A DNA stretch of 64,000 nt from an uncultured Dechloromonas sp. (GTDB taxonomy: Bacteria > Pseudomonadota > Gammaproteobacteria > Burkholderiales > Rhodocyclaceae), in NCBI RefSeq assembly GCF_945957265.1, contig NZ_CAMFKO010000003.1:115693-179692 (forward strand), given 5' to 3'. The position numbers and the translations under genes are program-made. The notes under the pieces are model-generated. The model did not search any database. It was not told where the DNA came from and saw only the letters and a list, made by a program, of their open reading frames with translations. Of the stretch, positions 15,662 through 25,033 are shown in pieces (positions within the stretch are counted from its first letter, which is position 1; every line of letters begins with the position of its first letter).

Positions 15662-17241
15662 ACAAGGGAGTGATTGCCGCTGCCGTCGTGGCTGCATTGG
15701 CCGCTGGTGGCGGTTACTGGGCGGGCCAGAAGAATAGTTCGCTTCCACACGCCGAGGGGCCTGCCAGCATGACGGCCGATGCGGGGAAGAAAGAACGGAA
15801 AGTTCTTTTCTACCGCAATCCGATGGGTTTGCCTGATACCTCGCCGACGCCCAAGAAAGACCCCATGGGGATGGACTACATCCCGGTCTACGAAGGCGAG
15901 CAAGATGATGAACCGGCTTCCGCCAACCAAATCAAAATCAGCACCGAGAAGATTCAGAAGCTCGGGGTGCGTACCGAAGCGGCAACGCTGCGTAACCTGG
16001 ACAAGGTTATCCGGGCGGCCGGTCGAATTGAGCCCGACGAGCGCCGCACCTATGCCATCTCGCCCAAATTCGAAGGCTATGTTGAGCGTCTGCATGTCAA
16101 TGTGACCGGTCAGCCGGTGGGCAAGGGGCAGCCGCTGTTTGAGGTTTACAGTCCGGAACTGGTCTCGGCGCAGCGCGAGTACGCTATTGCCGCCCAAGGC
16201 GTCGAGAGCCTGAAGGGGGCTGATGGGAGCACTCAGGACGGGATGCGTCAGTTGGCCGACTCCAGTCTGGCGCGTCTGCGCAACTGGGACATCTCGGAAG
16301 AACAAGTGAAGTCCCTCGCCAAATCCGGTGAAACCCGGCGCACGCTAACCTTCCGTTCGCCAGTCAATGGCATCGTGACCGAGAAGAAGGCCGTCCAGGG
16401 CATGCGCTTCATGCCCGGCGAAGCACTTTATCAAGTCACCGACCTCTCGTCGGTCTGGGCCGTCGCTGATGTCTTTGAACAGGACATCGCTTGGGTCAAG
16501 CCTGGTGCCAAGGCCAAGGTCAAAATCAATGCCTACCCTGACAAGAGCTTCGAAGGCACCATCAGCTATGTCTATCCGACCCTGAAAGCAGAAACCCGGA
16601 CCATTCCGGTTCGAATTGACTTGCCGAATCCAAACAACCAACTGAAACCGGGCATGTTTGCGCAGCTTGAGTTGCCAACGGCGGCCAAGGGTGCGGTAGT
16701 CACCGTACCGAATTCAGCGGTCATCGATAGCGGCACGCGCCAAATCGTTCTGGTGCAAGCCAGGGAAGGCCGTTTCGAACCGCGCGACGTCAAGCTCGGT
16801 GCCCGCAGTGATGAGCGTATTGAGGTACTGGATGGGGTCCGTGAAGGCGAGCAGGTGGTCGTCGCCGCCAATTTCCTGATTGATGCGGAGAGCAATCTGA
16901 AAGCAGCCGTCGGCAGCTTCGGGCATTCCAGTCATGGTGGCGCGGCCGCGCCCGAGAAACCTGCCGCAACCAAGGTTGGCCATCAGGCCGAAGGCAAGGT
17001 TGAGGAAGTCGATACGAAGGCAGGCACGGTCAGTGTGACGCATGGCCCGGTGGCGAGTCTGAAATGGCCCGGCATGACCATGGAGTTCAAGGCTGCCAAC
17101 GAAGCCATCCTCAAGCAATTAAAGCCCGGTGCTGCGATTGATTTCGAGTTCGTTGAGCGCGGTCAGGGCGAATGGGTCATCACCTCGGTGAAACTTGCCA
17201 GCCAACCGGCCGGCAAGGCCAACCCGCACGCCGGTCACTGA
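15658..17241 (+). CDS. cusB: RND periplasmic adaptor CusB with C-terminal CusF domain
   Basis: 527 aa. A membrane anchor (5-23) is followed by a heavy-metal-binding segment (YRNPMGLPDTSPTPKKDPMG, about 52-75). Then come the membrane-fusion core (lipoyl/barrel domains: FEGYVERLHVNVTGQPV, SPVNGIVTEKKAVQGMR) and, after a Gly/Ala linker, a CusF-like domain (about 440-515). That domain keeps the Cu(I) ligands His...Trp-Pro-x-Met-Thr-Met (VTHGPVASLKWPGMTM). The adaptor links CusA to CusC and loads Cu(I)/Ag(I). Fusion of CusF to the adaptor is known in the family but is notable here because a separate CusF exists upstream. Confidence 0.92.
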   Translation: MNKGVIAAAVVAALAAGGGYWAGQKNSSLPHAEGPASMTADAGKKERKVLFYRNPMGLPDTSPTPKKDPMGMDYIPVYEGEQDDEPASANQIKISTEKIQKLGVRTEAATLRNLDKVIRAAGRIEPDERRTYAISPKFEGYVERLHVNVTGQPVGKGQPLFEVYSPELVSAQREYAIAAQGVESLKGADGSTQDGMRQLADSSLARLRNWDISEEQVKSLAKSGETRRTLTFRSPVNGIVTEKKAVQGMRFMPGEALYQVTDLSSVWAVADVFEQDIAWVKPGAKAKVKINAYPDKSFEGTISYVYPTLKAETRTIPVRIDLPNPNNQLKPGMFAQLELPTAAKGAVVTVPNSAVIDSGTRQIVLVQAREGRFEPRDVKLGARSDERIEVLDGVREGEQVVVAANFLIDAESNLKAAVGSFGHSSHGGAAAPEKPAATKVGHQAEGKVEEVDTKAGTVSVTHGPVASLKWPGMTMEFKAANEAILKQLKPGAAIDFEFVERGQGEWVITSVKLASQPAGKANPHAGH

Positions 17242-17254
17242 GGAGCCTATCCCG

Positions 17255-20200
17255 ATGTTGGCCAAAATCATTGAATGGTCGGGACGCAACCGCTTCCTCG
17301 TCCTGCTTGCCACCTTGTTTGTCATCGTCGCCGGCGTTGTGGCGGTCATGCGCACGCCCCTGGATGCGCTCCCCGACCTCTCCGACGTCCAGGTTATCGT
17401 CTACACCGAGTATCCCGGCCAGGCGCCGCAGGTGGTCGAGGACCAGGTCACCTATCCGCTGACGACATCGATGCTGTCGGTGCCGAAATCCAAAGTGGTT
17501 CGTGGCTTCTCGTTCTTCGGCGCTTCGTTTGTCTACATCATCTTCGAGGACGGCACGGACATCTACTGGGCGCGCTCGCGCGTTCTCGAGTATCTCAATT
17601 TCGCGGCTGGCCGCATGCCCAAGGGTGTCACGCCGCAAATCGGTCCGGATGCGACCGGCGTTGGCTGGGTCTATCAATACGCTGTCCTGGCCAAGGACAA
17701 GACGCTGGCCGAACTGCGCACGCTCCAGGACTGGTATCTGCGCTATCAACTGACCAAGGCGCATGGCGTGGCAGAAGTGGCCTCCATCGGTGGCTTCGTC
17801 CAGACCTACCAGGTCACTGTCGACCCGGTGAAACTGCGTGCCTACGGCGTTCCGCTGGCCAAGGTCTCACAGGTTATCCGCGACTCCAACCGCGATGTTG
17901 GCGGCCGGGTCGTCGAGATGGCCGAAACCGAATACATGGTGCGCGGCAAAGGCTATCTGCGCGGTGCCGGTGACATCGAAAATCTCGTCGTGAAATCGGA
18001 CAAGGGCACGCCGGTGCTGGTACGCGATATTGCTCGCGTCGAGCTAGCCCCGGATGAGCGTCGCGGCCTGACCGAACTCAACGGCGAAGGCGAGGTGGTT
18101 TCCGGCATCGCCATGGCCCGTTACGGTCAGAACGCTCTGGAAGTTATCCATAACCTGAAGGAGAAGATTGGTGAAATCTCCGCTGGCCTGCCTGAAGGCG
18201 TCACCATCGAGACAGTCTACGACCGCTCCGAGCTGATTCACCGTGCCATCGATACGCTGACTCGTACCCTGGCCGAGGAAAGCCTCATCGTCGCCCTGGT
18301 CTGCATCGTCTTCCTGCTCCATCTGCGTAGTGCCCTGGTCGCCATCCTGATGCTGCCGGTCGGCGTGCTGATGGCCTTCATCGCCATGCGCCTGTTGGGC
18401 ATGAATTCCAACCTGATGAGTCTGGGCGGTATTGCCATCGCCATTGGCGCGATGATTGATGCGGCCATCGTGATGATTGAGAACGCTCATAAGCACATCG
18501 AACGCTTGCCGGAGAATCACAGCCACAGCGAGCGGGTCGAGGCGATGATTGCCGCATGCAAGGAAGTCGGCCCCGCGCTGTTCTTCTCGCTGCTCATCAT
18601 CACGGTGTCCTTCTTGCCGGTATTCACGCTGGAGGCGCAGGAAGGTCGCCTGTTCTCGCCGCTGGCTTACACCAAGACCTTCTCGATGGCCGGCGCAGCC
18701 TTGCTCTCGGTGACACTGGTGCCAGTGCTGATGATGCTGTTCATTCGCGGCAAAATCATGCCCGAGGCCAAGAACCCGGTGAATCGTTTCCTCATCTTGG
18801 GCTACCGACCCATCATTGCCTGGGTCATGCGCTGGAAGAAGACAACCATCGTGGCGGCGCTGGTGGCGCTGGTGGTATCCATCTATCCCGCCAGCAAGCT
18901 GGGTTCCGAATTCATGCCGACCTTGAACGAGGGTACCTTGTTCTACATGCCGGCCTCTCTGCCTGGGATGTCAATTACCAAGGCGGCCGAACTCCTGCAA
19001 ACCCAGAACAAAATCATTAAGAGCTTCCCCGAGGTGTCATCAGTCTACGGCAAGGCGGGGCGCGCCAATACGGCCACCGACCCGGCGCCGACCGAAATGT
19101 TCGAGACGGTCATCAACCTCAAGCCGGAATCCGAGTGGCGCTCCGGGATGACCATCGACAAGCTGATTGCCGAGATGGACAAGGCATTGCAGTTCCCTGG
19201 TGTGTCAAATGCTTGGACGATGCCCATCAAAGCCCGTATTGACATGCTGTCCACCGGTATCCGGACGCCCATCGGCATCAAGGTATTCGGCAAGGACCTC
19301 AACGAAATGGAACGCTTGGCCCGGGAAATCGAAACGGTGGTGAAGGAGGTGCCGGGCACGACATCCGCCTTTGCCGAGCGCATCACCGGCGGTTACTACC
19401 TTAATATCGAACCGGACCGTGCTCAGTTGGCCCGCTACGGCCTAGCTGTCGGCGACGTTCAGGAGGTGATTGGACAGGCACTGGGTGGCGAGATGGTGAC
19501 CACGACCGTCGAAGGCCGTGAGCGATTCGGGGTCACTGTGCGCTATCCGCGCGAACTGCGCTCCGACCCGCAGCAGATTTCCCAGCAGGTGCTGGTGCCG
19601 ACCATGGATGGGGCAATGATTCCGCTGGGGCAACTGGCCAAGGTTGAGGTCGCCAAGGGGACGCCGGGCATCCGGACCGAGAATGCGCTGCTCTCCGCTT
19701 ACATTTTCGTCGACATCCGCGACCGCGACATCGGTGGCTACGTGGCTGATGCGAAGAAGGCTGTCGCCGAGAAGGTGAAATTCCCGCCGGGCTATTACGC
19801 CACCTGGAGCGGCCAGTTCGAGTCGATGGAGCGAGCTATCGAGAAAATGAAGATTGTCGTGCCTGTCACGCTGCTCATCATTTTCCTGTTGCTCTACCTC
19901 AACTTCCGGCGCCTGACCGAAACCTTCATCGTGATGCTGTCGGTGCCCTTCGCGCTGGTCGGCGGTATCTGGCTGATGTGGCTGCTCGGCTACAACCTCT
20001 CGGTGGCAGTTGCCGTAGGCTTCATTGCGCTGGCTGGCGTGGCGGCGGAAACCGGCGTCGTGATGCTCATCTATCTTGACCATGCTTGGGAAGCGTTGAA
20101 GGCCAAGCGGCGCGCTGAGGGTAAAACACCTAGTGTGGCTGACCTTTACGAAGCCATTATGGAAGGTGCGGTGGAGCGTGTTCGGCCGAAGATGATGACC

Positions 20201-20389
20201 GTCGTCGCCATCATGGCGGGCTTGCTGCCCATCATGTGGGGAACAGGTACCGGCTCCGAGGTGATGAGCCGGATTGCCGCCCCGATGGTCGGTGGCATGA
20301 TTTCCTCGACCGTTCTGACGTTGGCCGTCATCCCCGCCATCTACGCACTGGTTAAGCAGTGGCGGCTTTCCAGGAACCTGGAAGCTTGA
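17255..20389 (+). CDS. cusA: Heavy-metal RND efflux pump CusA
   Basis: 1044 aa from the ATG at 17255 (GAGGAG ribosome-binding site 14 bp after the cusB stop). Standard HME-RND layout: a first membrane helix (RNRFLVLLATLFVIVAG), a porter domain with DVQVIVYTEYPGQAPQVVEDQVTYP, and a helix-4 signature GAMIDAAIVMIENAHKHIE. A second porter half follows, ending in the terminal membrane bundle (GFIALAGVAAETGVVMLIYL). It is a proton-driven inner-membrane transporter that moves Cu(I)/Ag(I) to CusC. The monovalent-metal assignment comes from the CusF/CusB partners; Zn/Co/Cd (CzcA) paralogs look similar overall. HD-GYP follows after 10 bp. Confidence 0.93.
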   Translation: MLAKIIEWSGRNRFLVLLATLFVIVAGVVAVMRTPLDALPDLSDVQVIVYTEYPGQAPQVVEDQVTYPLTTSMLSVPKSKVVRGFSFFGASFVYIIFEDGTDIYWARSRVLEYLNFAAGRMPKGVTPQIGPDATGVGWVYQYAVLAKDKTLAELRTLQDWYLRYQLTKAHGVAEVASIGGFVQTYQVTVDPVKLRAYGVPLAKVSQVIRDSNRDVGGRVVEMAETEYMVRGKGYLRGAGDIENLVVKSDKGTPVLVRDIARVELAPDERRGLTELNGEGEVVSGIAMARYGQNALEVIHNLKEKIGEISAGLPEGVTIETVYDRSELIHRAIDTLTRTLAEESLIVALVCIVFLLHLRSALVAILMLPVGVLMAFIAMRLLGMNSNLMSLGGIAIAIGAMIDAAIVMIENAHKHIERLPENHSHSERVEAMIAACKEVGPALFFSLLIITVSFLPVFTLEAQEGRLFSPLAYTKTFSMAGAALLSVTLVPVLMMLFIRGKIMPEAKNPVNRFLILGYRPIIAWVMRWKKTTIVAALVALVVSIYPASKLGSEFMPTLNEGTLFYMPASLPGMSITKAAELLQTQNKIIKSFPEVSSVYGKAGRANTATDPAPTEMFETVINLKPESEWRSGMTIDKLIAEMDKALQFPGVSNAWTMPIKARIDMLSTGIRTPIGIKVFGKDLNEMERLAREIETVVKEVPGTTSAFAERITGGYYLNIEPDRAQLARYGLAVGDVQEVIGQALGGEMVTTTVEGRERFGVTVRYPRELRSDPQQISQQVLVPTMDGAMIPLGQLAKVEVAKGTPGIRTENALLSAYIFVDIRDRDIGGYVADAKKAVAEKVKFPPGYYATWSGQFESMERAIEKMKIVVPVTLLIIFLLLYLNFRRLTETFIVMLSVPFALVGGIWLMWLLGYNLSVAVAVGFIALAGVAAETGVVMLIYLDHAWEALKAKRRAEGKTPSVADLYEAIMEGAVERVRPKMMTVVAIMAGLLPIMWGTGTGSEVMSRIAAPMVGGMISSTVLTLAVIPAIYALVKQWRLSRNLEA

Positions 20390-20399
20390 CGAGTACATC

Positions 20400-21146
20400 A
20401 TGAGCTCAAGTACAGCCTCTCCGACATGCGCCCACTGCGGTACTAGCGACAAGGAGAGGTTGTACCTTCGAGAGGAGCATTGTCACTGCTGTGAGGGCTG
20501 CCTGCTGGACCGGTGCATCGGTCACAAGCCGACTCTCGATTTGGCTGGGCTTTACTCAGGGTTTGTGGAGGCACTTGTCCGAACACTGGACCTGCGAGAA
20601 CTGGAAACAGGACTGCACTCTCGGCGAAGCGCCTGTCACACCCTGGTACTGGCCCGCCGAATCATTTCCGATGCTGAAGAGCTCCGCCAAATCTACTGGG
20701 GGGCCTTGCTTCACGACATCGGAAAAATCGGCATTCCTGAGCACATTCTTCTAAAGACTGACGCCCTGACCGCCGAGGAATGGCTAACCATGCGCAGCCA
20801 TGTTGAGTTGGGGTACTCCATTGTCAGCCAGTTGCCCGGTCTCGAGGTTGCTGCCGAATTGGTTCGGAGCCATGAAGAACGATTCGATGGTACGGGCTAC
20901 CCACGAGGTTTGGGGGGAGAGGCAATTCCTATCGGCGCCCGGCTATTTGCGGTGATTGACACCTTAGACGCCATGACGTCCGACCGCTCATATCGACAGG
21001 GCCTCTCGTTTGATAGGGCAAAGGAGGAAATTCGGAGGATGGCGGGTAGCCAGTTCGACCCCTTGGCGGTCAATCTATTCCTGGCAGAAGAAAAGGTACT
21101 TCGGGACATGGTCGCCATCAAATGTAGTCACCCGGAGGGAATCTAG
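20400..21146 (+). CDS. HD-GYP protein with Cys-rich N-terminus
   Basis: 248 aa, no membrane segment. The N-terminus is a compact cysteine cluster (CAHC at 10-13; CHCCEGC at 28-34; Cys39) resembling a zinc or copper site. An HD-GYP phosphodiesterase domain follows: LHSRRSACH, the HD pair His105-Asp106 in LLHDIGKIGIP, SHEERFDGTGYPRGL with the GYP at 166-168, and DTLDAMTSDRSYR. HD-GYP enzymes hydrolyse cyclic-di-GMP. The gene begins 10 bp after cusA and is presumably co-transcribed. The coupling to a copper efflux operon and the Cys cluster suggest metal-responsive c-di-GMP turnover, which is an inference. All key HD-GYP residues appear present. Confidence 0.82.
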   Translation: MSSSTASPTCAHCGTSDKERLYLREEHCHCCEGCLLDRCIGHKPTLDLAGLYSGFVEALVRTLDLRELETGLHSRRSACHTLVLARRIISDAEELRQIYWGALLHDIGKIGIPEHILLKTDALTAEEWLTMRSHVELGYSIVSQLPGLEVAAELVRSHEERFDGTGYPRGLGGEAIPIGARLFAVIDTLDAMTSDRSYRQGLSFDRAKEEIRRMAGSQFDPLAVNLFLAEEKVLRDMVAIKCSHPEGI

Positions 21147-21175
21147 GCTAGTGCAAAAAATCCTTTCAAAGCGCT

Positions 21176-21206
21176 TGACCTTCCCATGGTTGGAAGCTTC
21201 AGCATG
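21176..21206 (+). promoter_or_regulatory. CueR-type promoter of copA
   Basis: -35 TTGACC, a 19-bp spacer and -10 CAGCAT. The spacer contains the dyad ACCTTCC...GGAAGCT centred on CATGGTT. A 19-bp spacer with this dyad is the hallmark of MerR-family copper regulators (CueR), which untwist the promoter when Cu(I) is bound. It lies 29 bp upstream of the copA ATG, and cueR is encoded just after copA. Confidence 0.9.
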
Positions 21207-21234
21207 ACTCCATGGCAACCCCAAGGAGATTCCA

Positions 21235-23643
21235 ATGTCCGCCTCATCAGATTTCAATTTTCCTGTCGAACTCCGGTTTGGTATTCGTGGGATGAGTTGT
21301 GCCTCCTGTGTCGCACGCATCGAAAAGGCACTCCGGCAACTCACCGGCGTGATAGATGTCAGCGTCAATCTGGCGACCGAAGAGGCGTCGTTGACAACGA
21401 CCCCCGAGGTCCAGGCGAGCACGCTGGCTGCGGCTATTCGCAACGCCGGATACGAGGTGGTAACACAAACCATCGAGCTTCAGATTGACGGAATCAGTTG
21501 TGCCTCTTGTGTGGGCCGGGTCGAGAAGGCCTTGCTCAAGCAACCTGGGGTGCTAACCGCTTCGGTCAATCTCGCAACGGAAAAGGCAACCGTAGAAGCG
21601 CTATCGAGGATGGCATTTTCCGAGTTACAGGCCGCCATCACCAAAGCCGGATACACCGCGCATCCGGTCGCTACCCAACAGCCGGAAGCCACCCCTGCCC
21701 GGCTCCCCGAGTGGTGGCCGATTGCCGCCAGTACGATACTGACTCTGCCTTTGATAGCGCCCATGCTGGCTCAACTTTTCTGGGTCGAATGGATGCTGAA
21801 TGGCTGGGTGCAGATGGCACTGGCAACACCTGTTCAGTTCTGGCTGGGTTGGCGTTTCTATCGGTCTGGCTGGAAGGCAATCAAGGCCCGCGCAGGCAAC
21901 ATGGACTTGCTGGTCGCCCTCGGCACCAGTGCCGCTTACGGCCTCTCGGCATATCAACTGATTCAGAACGGCGGGGGTCATGGCCACCATCTCTACTTTG
22001 AAGCCTCCGCTGCGGTCATTACGCTGGTTCTCTTGGGCAAGTGGCTGGAAGCACGAGCCAAACGGCAGACGGCCGATGCCATTCGGGCGCTGAATGCACT
22101 TCGTCCTAGCGTTGCCCGCGTCTTAGTCGACGGCCAGGAGGTTTCGATGCCGGTCGAGCAACTGGCCATTGGCGACCTCGTCGTTATCCGTCCAGGAGAG
22201 CGTATTGCCGTGGATGGTGAGGTAGTCAGTGGGGAAAGCCATGCCGATGAGGCGCTCATCACCGGCGAGAGCCTGCCGGTTTCGAAGCGTGTCGGGGATA
22301 GGGTGACCGGCGGCTCAGTGAATGGCGAAGGATTGCTGCGCGTCCGAACGGCGGCAATCGGTGCCGAGACAACACTGGCCCGCATCATTCGTATGGTGGA
22401 GTCGGCCCAGGCGGCCAAAGCGCCGATACAGCGGATTGTTGACCAGGTCAGTGCTGTCTTTGTGCCGGCCGTCCTGGCGATTGCATTGGTTACCTTTGTT
22501 GGCTGGATGCTATATGCCGGGAATTGGGAAGAAGCGCTCATCAATGCTGTCGCCGTTCTCGTCATTGCCTGTCCATGCGCCTTGGGCCTGGCCACCCCGA
22601 CCGCCATTATGGCTGGGACGGGGGTAGCTGCCGGTCAGGGCATCCTCATCAAAGATGCCGAAGCACTTGAACTGGCACACTCGGTCACGGCGGTGGCCTT
22701 TGACAAGACCGGGACACTCACAGAAGGGAAGCCATCTTTGGTGGCATATGAACCAGTCGAGGGCGTCACCAAAGAAGCAATATTGCGGATTGCCGGTGCG
22801 CTTCAACAAACTAGCGACCACCCGTTAGCTCATGCTGTCATGGAAAAGGTGCGTGAACTTGGCCTCTCTCTGCCAGTTGTCAGCGAAGCCAAAGCTTTGC
22901 CCGGACGTGGCATTCAAGCCCTGCTAGATGGCGAATTGATGCTCCTCGGAAGCTCCCGTCTGATGCAGGAGCTCGGCGTAGCTCTAGGCAAACTAGCGGC
23001 CGTTGCCTCGGCACTCGAAAGCGAGGGCAAGACAATTTCGTGGTTGCTGTGCCAAAAGGGCGATTCCGTGAAGTTGCTGGGGCTTCTCGCCTTTGGCGAC
23101 ACCGTCAAACCGGCTTCCTATCGGGCTGTCGCCCGGCTGCGCGAGCTCGGTATCAAGACGGTAATGCTGACCGGAGACAATCAGGGTAGCGCACAGGCCG
23201 TGGCCAAGGAACTCGGCATCGATGAAGTGCGTGCCGAATTGCTGCCCGGGGACAAGGCGAACATCGTCCAGGAGCTTCGTGGTCAAGGATATGTTGTTGC
23301 CATGGTCGGCGATGGTCTGAATGATGCGCCTAGCTTAGTCGCTGCCGACGTTGGGCTGAGCATGTCGACCGGCACCGATGTGGCCATGGAAGCGGCGGGC
23401 ATCACCCTGATGCGGGGGGACCCGCGCCTGGTCGCCGATTCCTTCGATGTTTCGCGGCGTACTTATAGCAAAATCAAGCAGGGCTTGTTCTGGGCTTTTG
23501 CCTACAACGTGCTGGGCATTCCCCTCGCCGCGCTGGGTATGCTGAATCCGGTGATTGCCGGTGCGGCGATGGCCTTCAGCAGTGTTAGTGTGGTCACCAA
23601 TGCATTGCTCCTGCGCCGTTGGCGGGGTGCCGCAACCATATGA
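21235..23643 (+). CDS. copA: Cu(I)-exporting P-type ATPase
   Basis: 802 aa P1B-1 ATPase. Two N-terminal HMA domains each carry a metal-binding CxxC (GMSCASC about residue 20, GISCASC about residue 86). Membrane helices follow, with the transport motif CPC ([13 protein letters not shown], about 445), the phosphorylation site DKTGT about 490, the nucleotide-site SDHPLAHAV, and the hinge [10 protein letters not shown] about 693. It pumps cytoplasmic Cu(I) (or Ag(I)) to the periplasm, where CusCFBA can remove it from the cell. AAGGAG precedes the ATG. A CueR-type promoter is directly upstream, and cueR follows after 19 bp. Confidence 0.95.
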   Translation: MSASSDFNFPVELRFGIRGMSCASCVARIEKALRQLTGVIDVSVNLATEEASLTTTPEVQASTLAAAIRNAGYEVVTQTIELQIDGISCASCVGRVEKALLKQPGVLTASVNLATEKATVEALSRMAFSELQAAITKAGYTAHPVATQQPEATPARLPEWWPIAASTILTLPLIAPMLAQLFWVEWMLNGWVQMALATPVQFWLGWRFYRSGWKAIKARAGNMDLLVALGTSAAYGLSAYQLIQNGGGHGHHLYFEASAAVITLVLLGKWLEARAKRQTADAIRALNALRPSVARVLVDGQEVSMPVEQLAIGDLVVIRPGERIAVDGEVVSGESHADEALITGESLPVSKRVGDRVTGGSVNGEGLLRVRTAAIGAETTLARIIRMVESAQAAKAPIQRIVDQVSAVFVPAVLAIALVTFVGWMLYAGNWEEALINAVAVLVIACPCALGLATPTAIMAGTGVAAGQGILIKDAEALELAHSVTAVAFDKTGTLTEGKPSLVAYEPVEGVTKEAILRIAGALQQTSDHPLAHAVMEKVRELGLSLPVVSEAKALPGRGIQALLDGELMLLGSSRLMQELGVALGKLAAVASALESEGKTISWLLCQKGDSVKLLGLLAFGDTVKPASYRAVARLRELGIKTVMLTGDNQGSAQAVAKELGIDEVRAELLPGDKANIVQELRGQGYVVAMVGDGLNDAPSLVAADVGLSMSTGTDVAMEAAGITLMRGDPRLVADSFDVSRRTYSKIKQGLFWAFAYNVLGIPLAALGMLNPVIAGAAMAFSSVSVVTNALLLRRWRGAATI

Positions 23644-23662
23644 GCGTGGATGGGAGAGTGGA

Positions 23663-24070
23663 ATGAATATCGGCGCAGCGGCCAAGGCCTCCGGTGTATC
23701 GGCCAAGATGATTCGGCACTACGAGAGTGTTGGGCTGTTGCCGCCAGCCAGCCGAACCGACGCTGGCTATCGCTTGTACGGCGAAAAGGACATCCGCACC
23801 TTGCAATTCATTCGGCGTTCTCGTGATTTGGGTTTCTCGATAGAGGAAATTAGGGGCCTAGTCAGTCTTTGGCAGGACAAAACTCGCCCTAGCCGCGAAG
23901 TTAAGGCTGTCGCTCGGCAACATCTGGATTTCCTGGACAGGAAGCTTGAAGAACTCCAATCGATGAAAAACGCCCTCTCTCACCTCGTGGATTGCTGCCA
24001 CGGTGACGAGCGACCGGATTGTCCTATTCTGGACAATCTGGCGGGGGCAGGGAACCTGACGCGAATGTAA
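23663..24070 (+). CDS. cueR: MerR-family copper regulator CueR
   Basis: 135 aa. An N-terminal MerR winged helix (MNIGAAAKASGVSAKMIRHYESVGLLPPASRT) and dimerisation helix are followed by a C-terminal metal loop with CCHGDERPDC. This has the C-x7-C spacing used by CueR-type Cu(I)/Ag(I) sensors, as opposed to mercury or zinc sensors. The start at 23663 begins at the canonical first helix and follows GGGAG. It should activate the 19-bp-spacer promoter before copA and is probably co-transcribed with copA. Confidence 0.93.
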   Translation: MNIGAAAKASGVSAKMIRHYESVGLLPPASRTDAGYRLYGEKDIRTLQFIRRSRDLGFSIEEIRGLVSLWQDKTRPSREVKAVARQHLDFLDRKLEELQSMKNALSHLVDCCHGDERPDCPILDNLAGAGNLTRM

Positions 24071-24160
24071 TCTGGGCGTCACCTCCTCGACGGTTTGCAA
24101 AGCGCACACTGAAATTGTCAAAACAGGACAACCTTGTTCAACAGTTTGAGGAGAATGACC

Positions 24161-24418
24161 ATGAAACTGCGAAACCTGCTTCCCGCCATGATTCTGGCTG
24201 CTATCGCCGCTCTCTCAACGAGCACTTACGCTGAAGAAAAAGCAGCTCCGGCTGCCGAGGTAAAAGCCGAGAAGGCGGCACCATCTCAAGCGTCAAAGCC
24301 CCATTCGCATGTTCAGGAGAAAACTGGGGTGCCGCAGAATGCGCAACCTGCTGAACCGACCAAGAAAAATCCAGCCAAGGACACGTCGAAGCATTACCAC
24401 CCGCGAGACATGAAGTAG
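24161..24418 (+). CDS. Small exported His-containing protein of the copper locus
   Basis: 85 aa. The start at 24161 was preferred over the in-frame ATG at 24155 because GAGGAG is then 7 bp away. A signal peptide (MKLRNLLPAMILAAIAALSTSTYA) precedes a low-complexity Ala/Glu/Lys/Pro-rich mature part with two His patches (KPHSHVQEKTGVP; KHYHPRD). Proteins of this kind often accompany heavy-metal efflux clusters and may buffer metal in the periplasm, but no function is established. It is the last gene of the copper block and is followed by a hairpin. Confidence 0.7.
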   Translation: MKLRNLLPAMILAAIAALSTSTYAEEKAAPAAEVKAEKAAPSQASKPHSHVQEKTGVPQNAQPAEPTKKNPAKDTSKHYHPRDMK

Positions 24419-24432
24419 CTTCTGCTCCAATC

Positions 24433-24454
24433 TGGCGGCTCTCAGGAGCCGCCA
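24433..24454 (+). terminator. Hairpin terminator after the copper block
   Basis: TGGCGGCTC / GAGCCGCCA form a perfect 9-bp stem with a 4-base loop, 14 bp after the stop codon. The T-run is weak (ATCATTTC), so termination is likely but not certain. Confidence 0.65.
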
Positions 24455-25033
24455 ATCATTTCAAATGCTCGATTTCGACACGACCCGCCACGGTAGCCAC
24501 TGCGCCTGCAAGTTACTTGCGGAGGCAGTTGGCTGTGACCACAGAGCGATTAGCTTTAGGTTTTGTAGAAACTTCCTAATGCGCCGCTGGGTGGTGGAAT
24601 GCAATCATGGTTGCCAGGAGGTTCCTCCTGCGGAGAAAAAGAGCGAGCATTGGCACGATGTCGGCCCGATAGATGCGGTCAAGGCCATAATCATTCACAG
24701 TGACTGATTTTTGGCTCTTGGTTTTTCGGGCACTCCCAGAGCTAGGCGGTCAACTCAATGAGTGGCCGCAAATCTTTAGAAAGCGGCCATTTTGTTGGTT
24801 TAGGCTGAACTTCTGCTCCTGGCCGAATGCCGCCCAAAAGATTACTGGTCAAGCTATCGATATTCGGTGGTCAGGTCCGATGACTTCAGGTGGTCAACTA
24901 AGGTGAGATTTCACACCCGCGGACCTCGAGCAGGACGGGCTTGGAGGGAATGGCCACCATGTCCTCGTCGAATGTTTGTTCGATGAGGACGTGGCACTGT
25001 ATGAATAGCCAGTTTCAACTGACTATCAGGCGG
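24455..25033. other. Gene-free stretch between copper block and right-end module
   Basis: I find no convincing coding region on either strand; the open frames here have atypical composition and no ribosome-binding sites. One feature stands out: GTCCTCGTCGAA (24961-24972) and TTCGATGAGGAC (24979-24990) form a 12-bp stem with one mismatch. It lies 44-73 bp downstream of the minus-strand HsdR_N gene, where it could act as a terminator or processing site. The rest is probably decayed sequence left by cargo exchange. Confidence 0.5.

Noticed and set aside
24465..24906. Two short plus-strand frames in the gene-free seam (about 70-80 codons each)
   Set aside because: No ribosome-binding sites, odd amino-acid composition (Cys/His/Trp-rich) and no family resemblance.
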